Below are positions 7,190 to 10,268 of a stretch of DNA of 10,268 nt, one piece after another. The notes under the pieces were generated by a model that saw nothing but the letters and a program-made list of their open reading frames with translations, was not told the origin of the DNA and made no database searches. The first letter of the stretch is position 1. Every line of letters starts with the position of its first letter. The DNA is from DATJPD01 sp036394195 (GTDB lineage: Bacteria > Pseudomonadota > Alphaproteobacteria > CACIAM-22H2). The translations under genes were made by a program, and so were the position numbers. The stretch spans positions 1 to 10,268 of the forward strand of contig DASWFO010000201.1 in NCBI GenBank assembly GCA_036394195.1, in the 5' to 3' direction.

Positions 7190-7534
7190 ATGGCCAAGAA
7201 GCATAACCCGCTGACCCTCAATCCGCTCCAGCTGCGCACCCTGACCCTGCTGCAGGCGCTGGCAGCCCTGCCCGAACACTCAGCACCCGGCGCCGAGCCG
7301 GGCTCGGTGCGCATCGAGGGCCTTCCCCAGCCGCATGGCGATCATTTTCATCTCGGGCCGTGGGCGGTGCTGGCCCGCGACGCGACGGGGCTTGCCAACG
7401 AAGCGGCGTGGATGGCGCTCGAGCGCAAGGGCCTGATCAAGTCCACGTTCCCGATCGCCTGCGAGATCACCAAGGCCGGCCTCGACTACGAGACCGGCCT
7501 CAAGGACCAGATCCTGCACGGCGCGGATCATTAA
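7190..7534 (+). CDS. Small conserved-looking protein of unknown function (HGDHFH motif)
   Basis: This 114-residue protein starts MAKKHNPLTLNPLQLRTL. The frame stays open far upstream, but only as antisense to the cyclase, so the ATG at 7190 in the intergenic gap is chosen; an ATG at 7139 would add 17 residues. No clear ribosome binding site precedes either start. The N-terminal third is an amphipathic helix (residues 11-28). The middle holds a His-rich stretch, HGDHFH (49-54), followed by a beta-like segment. The rest contains NEAAWMALERKGLI (70-83) and a predicted helix-turn pattern that looks like a winged-helix edge, though no regulator family is recognised. It resembles unnamed alphaproteobacterial hypothetical proteins I recall only in outline. 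The His cluster might bind a metal; this is inference. It converges with and overlaps the next gene by four bases. Confidence 0.8.
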   Translation: MAKKHNPLTLNPLQLRTLTLLQALAALPEHSAPGAEPGSVRIEGLPQPHGDHFHLGPWAVLARDATGLANEAAWMALERKGLIKSTFPIACEITKAGLDYETGLKDQILHGADH

Positions 7535-8079
7535 CGCTGGGCTCTCCGCGCGCGCATCTCCATTTCCTGCGTCCAGCTGCCGCCCTTGTCCCAGGACGCC
7601 TCGCCGATCCAGCGGAACGACTGTCCGGTGATGTCGACGAAACGCCAGCGCCGCATCAGCCCGCAGGCGTCTTCGCTGACCTGGACGATATCGGGACCGG
7701 CGGCGCGGCCGATCTGGCGGATCGCAAACGCCTTGGACGGGTCGAAATAGGTGATGTGCCAGGCGTCGATCGTCGGGTCGTAATAGCGGAACGTCGAGCC
7801 CCAGCAATGCCACGGCTCGGGCGGCTTGCCGGCCCGCACATGCCGCGCCGGATAGATCCACACGTCCTGGACCGCCTTGCCGTCCAGGACCCAATCGAAG
7901 TGCCACTCCGCCTCGGCCTGGCGATGCGGCCCGTTCAACGGATGATGGTCGATATCGAGCGTCCACGAGCCGACGAACTGGCCGTAGAGCTGAAGCTTGG
8001 CCGCGAGCGCCGGGTCGGGCTCCGCCGCATGAAGCGCTTCAAGCATCGGATGATCTATCCCGGTCATGGCTGGTCTCAT
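7531..8079 (-). CDS. Lipocalin-like beta-barrel protein (DUF1579-like), function unknown
   Basis: This 182-residue cytoplasmic protein lacks a signal peptide. After a short N-terminal helix it has a GSW motif (37-39) opening the first strand, then alternating strands rich in Trp, Tyr and Phe (FDWVLDG, WGSTFRYYD, WHITYFD, FRWIGEASW), and a Glu/Arg-rich end (EMEMRARR). This pattern is typical of calycin-type barrels such as DUF1579-like proteins, which hold small hydrophobic ligands, but I cannot name a ligand. The ATG at 8079 overlaps the upstream VOC gene's TGA as ATGA, which suggests translational coupling; the ATG at 8067 is an alternative start. Its TAA shares the bases TTAA with the stop codon of the convergent 7190 gene. 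It is the second gene of a two-gene operon that probably answers to the 8607 regulator. Gene reality is firm; family placement is moderate. Confidence 0.85.
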   Translation of the reverse strand: MRPAMTGIDHPMLEALHAAEPDPALAAKLQLYGQFVGSWTLDIDHHPLNGPHRQAEAEWHFDWVLDGKAVQDVWIYPARHVRAGKPPEPWHCWGSTFRYYDPTIDAWHITYFDPSKAFAIRQIGRAAGPDIVQVSEDACGLMRRWRFVDITGQSFRWIGEASWDKGGSWTQEMEMRARRAQR

Positions 8080-8456
8080 GCTTTAGCTGCGTCGCAATAC
8101 GCCTCGATCCGGTAGCCGTCCGGATCGATGACGAAGCCGGCGTAGTAGCCGGCCCCGTAGTCCGGCCGCAGGCCGGGCTTGCCGTTGTCGCGCCCGCCGG
8201 CCCGCACCGCGGCCGAGTGGAACGCGTCGACGCTGTGGCGCGTCGGTGCCGTGAAGCAGACGTGCAGGCCTGAATTTTCATCGGCTGCCACCGGCCGCTC
8301 AGTGGCCAGGGTCCAGAACGTGGCGGCGTCACGGCCGTACCCGAGCGAGCCGGCGCTCTCGCTCAAACAGTCATAGCCGAGCGGCTGCAAGACCGAATCG
8401 TAGAAACGCTTGGTGCGGGCGAGGTCGCGAACGCCGATCGAAACGTGATTGATCAT
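8076..8456 (-). CDS. VOC (vicinal oxygen chelate) / glyoxalase-bleomycin resistance family protein
   Basis: This 126-residue single-module VOC protein begins INHVSIGVRDLARTKRFYD, the classic opening of the fold. Candidate metal ligands are His4, His65 (GLHVCF) and Glu118 (YRIEAY), consistent with the His/His/Glu sets of metal-dependent members. DPDGYRIEAYC near the end is the usual closing strand. Family members include glyoxalase I, ring-cleaving dioxygenases, fosfomycin-modifying enzymes and bleomycin-binding proteins; the substrate cannot be told here. A dimer is expected because one module gives only half of a paired site. The ATG at 8456 is preferred over the ATG at 8480 because AAAGGGAG lies 6 nt upstream and the family starts there. 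It is first in the operon with the beta-barrel gene and divergent from the CGNR regulator. Confidence 0.92.
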   Translation of the reverse strand: MINHVSIGVRDLARTKRFYDSVLQPLGYDCLSESAGSLGYGRDAATFWTLATERPVAADENSGLHVCFTAPTRHSVDAFHSAAVRAGGRDNGKPGLRPDYGAGYYAGFVIDPDGYRIEAYCDAAKA

Positions 8457-8495
8457 GGGTGGCTCCCTTTGCGTGGGCATTGAACGGACAGCCGA

Positions 8496-8519
8496 TACTA
8501 ACCATCTCCATGGTTAGTA
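8496..8519. promoter_or_regulatory. Perfect inverted repeat, candidate operator
   Basis: TACTAACCAT (8496-8505) and ATGGTTAGTA (8510-8519) are perfect reverse complements separated by CTCC, making a 24-bp two-fold site. It lies 40 bp before the VOC start codon, where it would cover the promoter or early transcript. A third copy of the 8-bp core ATGGTTAG occurs at 8557-8564. This has the shape of a dimeric repressor site, and the adjacent CGNR protein is the obvious candidate binder (inference). Confidence 0.65.
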
Positions 8520-8541
8520 GGTTGCCCTGAGGCGCCCCTGG

Positions 8542-8567
8542 TTGTCAACCCCCTTGATGGTTAGAAT
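8542..8567 (+). promoter_or_regulatory. Candidate regulator promoter overlapped by a third half-site
   Basis: TAGAAT (8562-8567) is a good -10-like element facing the regulator gene, about 40 bp before its ATG. The half-site ATGGTTAG (8557-8564) overlaps it, as autorepression would require. The upstream -35 is weak. The small palindrome GGTTGTCAACC (8540-8550) contains a perfect TTGACA on the minus strand (8548-8543) facing the VOC operon, but no good -10 lies 16-18 bp from it. Confidence 0.4.
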
Positions 8568-8606
8568 GCGGCTCCCATCGGACCTGTTAGGCTGCGCGTC
8601 CCGCTC

Positions 8607-9206
8607 ATGCTGATTTCCGAAATTCGCGACGACCTGTGCCTTGCCTATGCGAACACGCTGTCGTGGCGCGGCAGTGCTGCGGCGACCGAGAAGCTGCATG
8701 CGCTGCCGGACCTGCTGGGCTGGCTCGAGACCGACGCGCATGTCGCGAGCCCGGCGCTGCAGGACGTGAAGGGCTGGTCCCGCGAACACCCGAAGAAGGC
8801 CGACGCGATGTTCGGCGACGCCATCCAGCTCCGCGAGGCGATGTTCCGCATCTTCGAAGCCCTGGCGACCGGTGCCGCGGTCCGCGACCCGGATTTCGCG
8901 ACACTCAAGGCGGCGCTGACCGAGGCGCCGGCGCGCCGGCAGCTGGTGCGCGCCGATGGGCGTTACGCCTGGCGGCTCGAGACGCTCAGGCCTTCCGCCC
9001 CCAACCTGCTGACGCCGGTGCTGTGGTCGGCCGGCGACCTGATGCTGAACGCCGCGCGCCGGCGGATCCGCCAATGCGCCAATGAGAAATGCCTGTGGCT
9101 GTTTCTCGACGAAAGCAAGTCGGGGACACGGCGCTGGTGCGACATGACGTCCTGCGGCAACCGCGCCAAGGCGCAGCGGCACTATTCCAAGATCAAACAG
9201 GGCTAG
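8607..9206 (+). CDS. ABATE-domain CGNR zinc-finger transcriptional regulator
   Basis: This 199-residue protein opens with DDLCLAYANTLSWRG (8-22), the conserved start of ABATE-type putative stress-induced regulators. A helical middle domain follows (30-125), then the C-terminal CGNR zinc finger: Cys157, Cys162, Cys178 and Cys183, the last being the C of CGNR (183-186), followed by basic residues (AKAQRHY). The finger is thought to bind DNA and the ABATE part to sense a ligand or act as partner domain; few members have been studied. Length and motifs are complete. The ATG at 8607 lacks a strong ribosome binding site. It is divergent from the VOC operon with an inverted repeat between them, so it probably regulates that operon and itself. 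Confidence 0.93.
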   Translation: MLISEIRDDLCLAYANTLSWRGSAAATEKLHALPDLLGWLETDAHVASPALQDVKGWSREHPKKADAMFGDAIQLREAMFRIFEALATGAAVRDPDFATLKAALTEAPARRQLVRADGRYAWRLETLRPSAPNLLTPVLWSAGDLMLNAARRRIRQCANEKCLWLFLDESKSGTRRWCDMTSCGNRAKAQRHYSKIKQG

Positions 9207-9235
9207 GCCCCCGCGGTCGCACCGCCGCCGGCCTA
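9204..9235. terminator. Hairpin spanning the convergent stop codons, possible bidirectional terminator
   Basis: TAGGCC (9204-9209) pairs with GGCCTA (9230-9235), and inside it GCGGT (9213-9217) pairs with ACCGC (9221-9225) around a CGC loop. The outer arms contain the TAG stop of the regulator and, on the other strand, the TAG stop of the TRAP permease. There is no T tract on either side, so it may act as a pausing or 3'-end structure. Confidence 0.45.
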
Positions 9236-10268
9236 TAGCGGGCAGATATAGCCGGGGCCGCTCGGGGATTTGAAGCAGCCGACCGATTCCGGGATCACGT
9301 GCTTGGGCAGCCACAGGACGACCGCGGGAAAATAGATCGTGAACGCGATGGTGGCGAAGAAGACGACGTAGATCGGCAACGCCGCGCGCAGGGCGTGCGA
9401 GAACCGCACGCCGACGAATTTCGACGCCATCAGGAGGACAAGACCGTAGGGCGGCGTGATCAGGCCGAACGCGAGGGTCGCGATCAGCACCACACCCATG
9501 TGGACGCTGTTGATATCGCCGGCCTGGGTCAGCGCCATCACCAGCGGCATGAAGATGATGATCGTCGGCACCGGCTCGATGAAATCGCCGATGATGGTGA
9601 ACAGCAGCACCAGCAGCAGCATGATGAGATGCGGATCGTTCCCGGCGATGTCGGTGATCCAGCCGGCGATCACGATCGCCCCGCGCAGATAGGCGAGCAG
9701 CCAGCCGAACGCGTTGGCGGCGCCGATGGTGATGAGCGGCAGCGAGAAGATCAGGCCCGCGATACAGAAATCGTAGGGCAGCATCCGCAGGTGCTTGCGG
9801 TTCAGCGCCGGGATGATCACGCCCAGGATCCAGGCGGCGGCAACCACGCCGGCCTCGGTCGGGGTGAACCAGCCGGTCAGGATTCCCCCGAGCAGGATGA
9901 TCGGAATCATCAAGGGCAGCGAGGCGTCCTTGGCCGCGAGCGCCACCTCGCGGAACGGTGCGCGCCGACGCCGGACACCAGGCGGCCCGAAGAAATAGCA
10001 GTAGACCATCAACCCGAATCCGATCATCAGGCCCGGCACCACGCCCGCCATGAACAATCCGGCGATGGAGACGTTGCCGACGGCGCCATAGACAACGGCG
10101 GTGATGCTGGGCGGGACGAGGGCGGCGATGGTCGACGCGGCGGCGATGATGGCGGCGATGAACGGCGGGTTGTAGCCCTCCCGCTTCATCGGGCCGCTGA
10201 GGGCCCGGCTGATGACGGCGACGTCAGCGGTCGTCGACCCGGACATCTCGGAGAAGAACATGCTGAAG
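9233..10268 (-). CDS. TRAP transporter large permease, DctM type (N-terminus beyond window)
   Basis: The C-terminal 345 or so residues of the large membrane subunit of a tripartite ATP-independent periplasmic transporter, which imports organic acids or similar solutes with a sodium gradient and a periplasmic binding protein. The visible part starts FSMFFSEMSGSTTADVAV, the conserved SGS/T-x-AD region midway through DctM. It continues with MKREGYNPPF, the Ala-rich helix before LVPPS, and the SIAGLFMAGVVPGL signature. Six to eight hydrophobic helices follow, including the GDFIEPVPTIIIF and LITPPYGLVL segments typical of the second half. The N-terminal part, plus the DctQ and DctP partners if adjacent, lie to the right of the window. 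The end carries a tail of about 20 residues with two cysteines after the last helix. The substrate cannot be inferred. Confidence 0.94.
   Translation of the reverse strand, partial: FSMFFSEMSGSTTADVAVISRALSGPMKREGYNPPFIAAIIAAASTIAALVPPSITAVVYGAVGNVSIAGLFMAGVVPGLMIGFGLMVYCYFFGPPGVRRRRAPFREVALAAKDASLPLMIPIILLGGILTGWFTPTEAGVVAAAWILGVIIPALNRKHLRMLPYDFCIAGLIFSLPLITIGAANAFGWLLAYLRGAIVIAGWITDIAGNDPHLIMLLLVLLFTIIGDFIEPVPTIIIFMPLVMALTQAGDINSVHMGVVLIATLAFGLITPPYGLVLLMASKFVGVRFSHALRAALPIYVVFFATIAFTIYFPAVVLWLPKHVIPESVGCFKSPSGPGYICPL

Noticed and set aside
8514..9314. Minus-strand 266-codon frame opposite the CGNR regulator
   Set aside because: It is antisense to a well-supported zinc-finger regulator, spans the TRAP stop codon and operator region, and has Arg-rich shadow composition.

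Overview
This is a GC-rich window with the codon use and gene families of an alphaproteobacterium. Supporting signs are a single-chain methylmalonyl-CoA mutase, a DctM-type TRAP permease, a small single-RRM protein and a long cytoplasmic coiled-coil membrane protein. A Rhodospirillales- or Hyphomicrobiales-like host is my best guess, but no rRNA or other marker allows firmer placement. I see no transposase, phage gene, tRNA or CRISPR array.

Layout from left to right. (1) 1-2180, minus strand: the first 726 residues of a membrane-anchored coiled-coil protein that runs off the left edge. (2) 2214-4364, minus: complete methylmalonyl-CoA mutase (scpA/mcmA type), 33 bp upstream of gene 1 and probably co-transcribed with it. 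(3) 4365-4751: a 387-bp gene-free gap holding a protein-like orphan reading frame and an AT-rich, promoter-like island. (4) 4752-5141, plus: RRM RNA-binding protein followed by a hairpin terminator. (5) 5279-7102, minus: class III nucleotidyl cyclase fused to a SRPBCC-like domain and a zinc ribbon. (6) 7190-7534, plus: small conserved-looking protein of unknown function, divergent from the cyclase. (7) 7531-8079 and 8076-8456, minus: a two-gene operon of a VOC/glyoxalase-fold protein and a lipocalin-like beta-barrel protein, joined by an ATGA overlap. (8) 8607-9206, plus: ABATE/CGNR zinc-finger regulator divergent from that operon. (9) 9233-10268, minus: C-terminal part of a TRAP transporter large permease, cut by the right edge.

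The most coherent local system is 7531-9206. A CGNR-type regulator is transcribed away from a VOC plus beta-barrel operon. The 150-bp region between them carries a perfect inverted repeat with 10-bp arms, and a third copy of the core half-site overlaps a -10-like element facing the regulator. This looks like an autoregulated, ligand- or stress-responsive switch over a small binding or detoxification operon. The operator assignment is inference from sequence alone. The mutase links propionyl-CoA-type carbon to succinyl-CoA. The other genes appear to be unrelated housekeeping or signalling functions.
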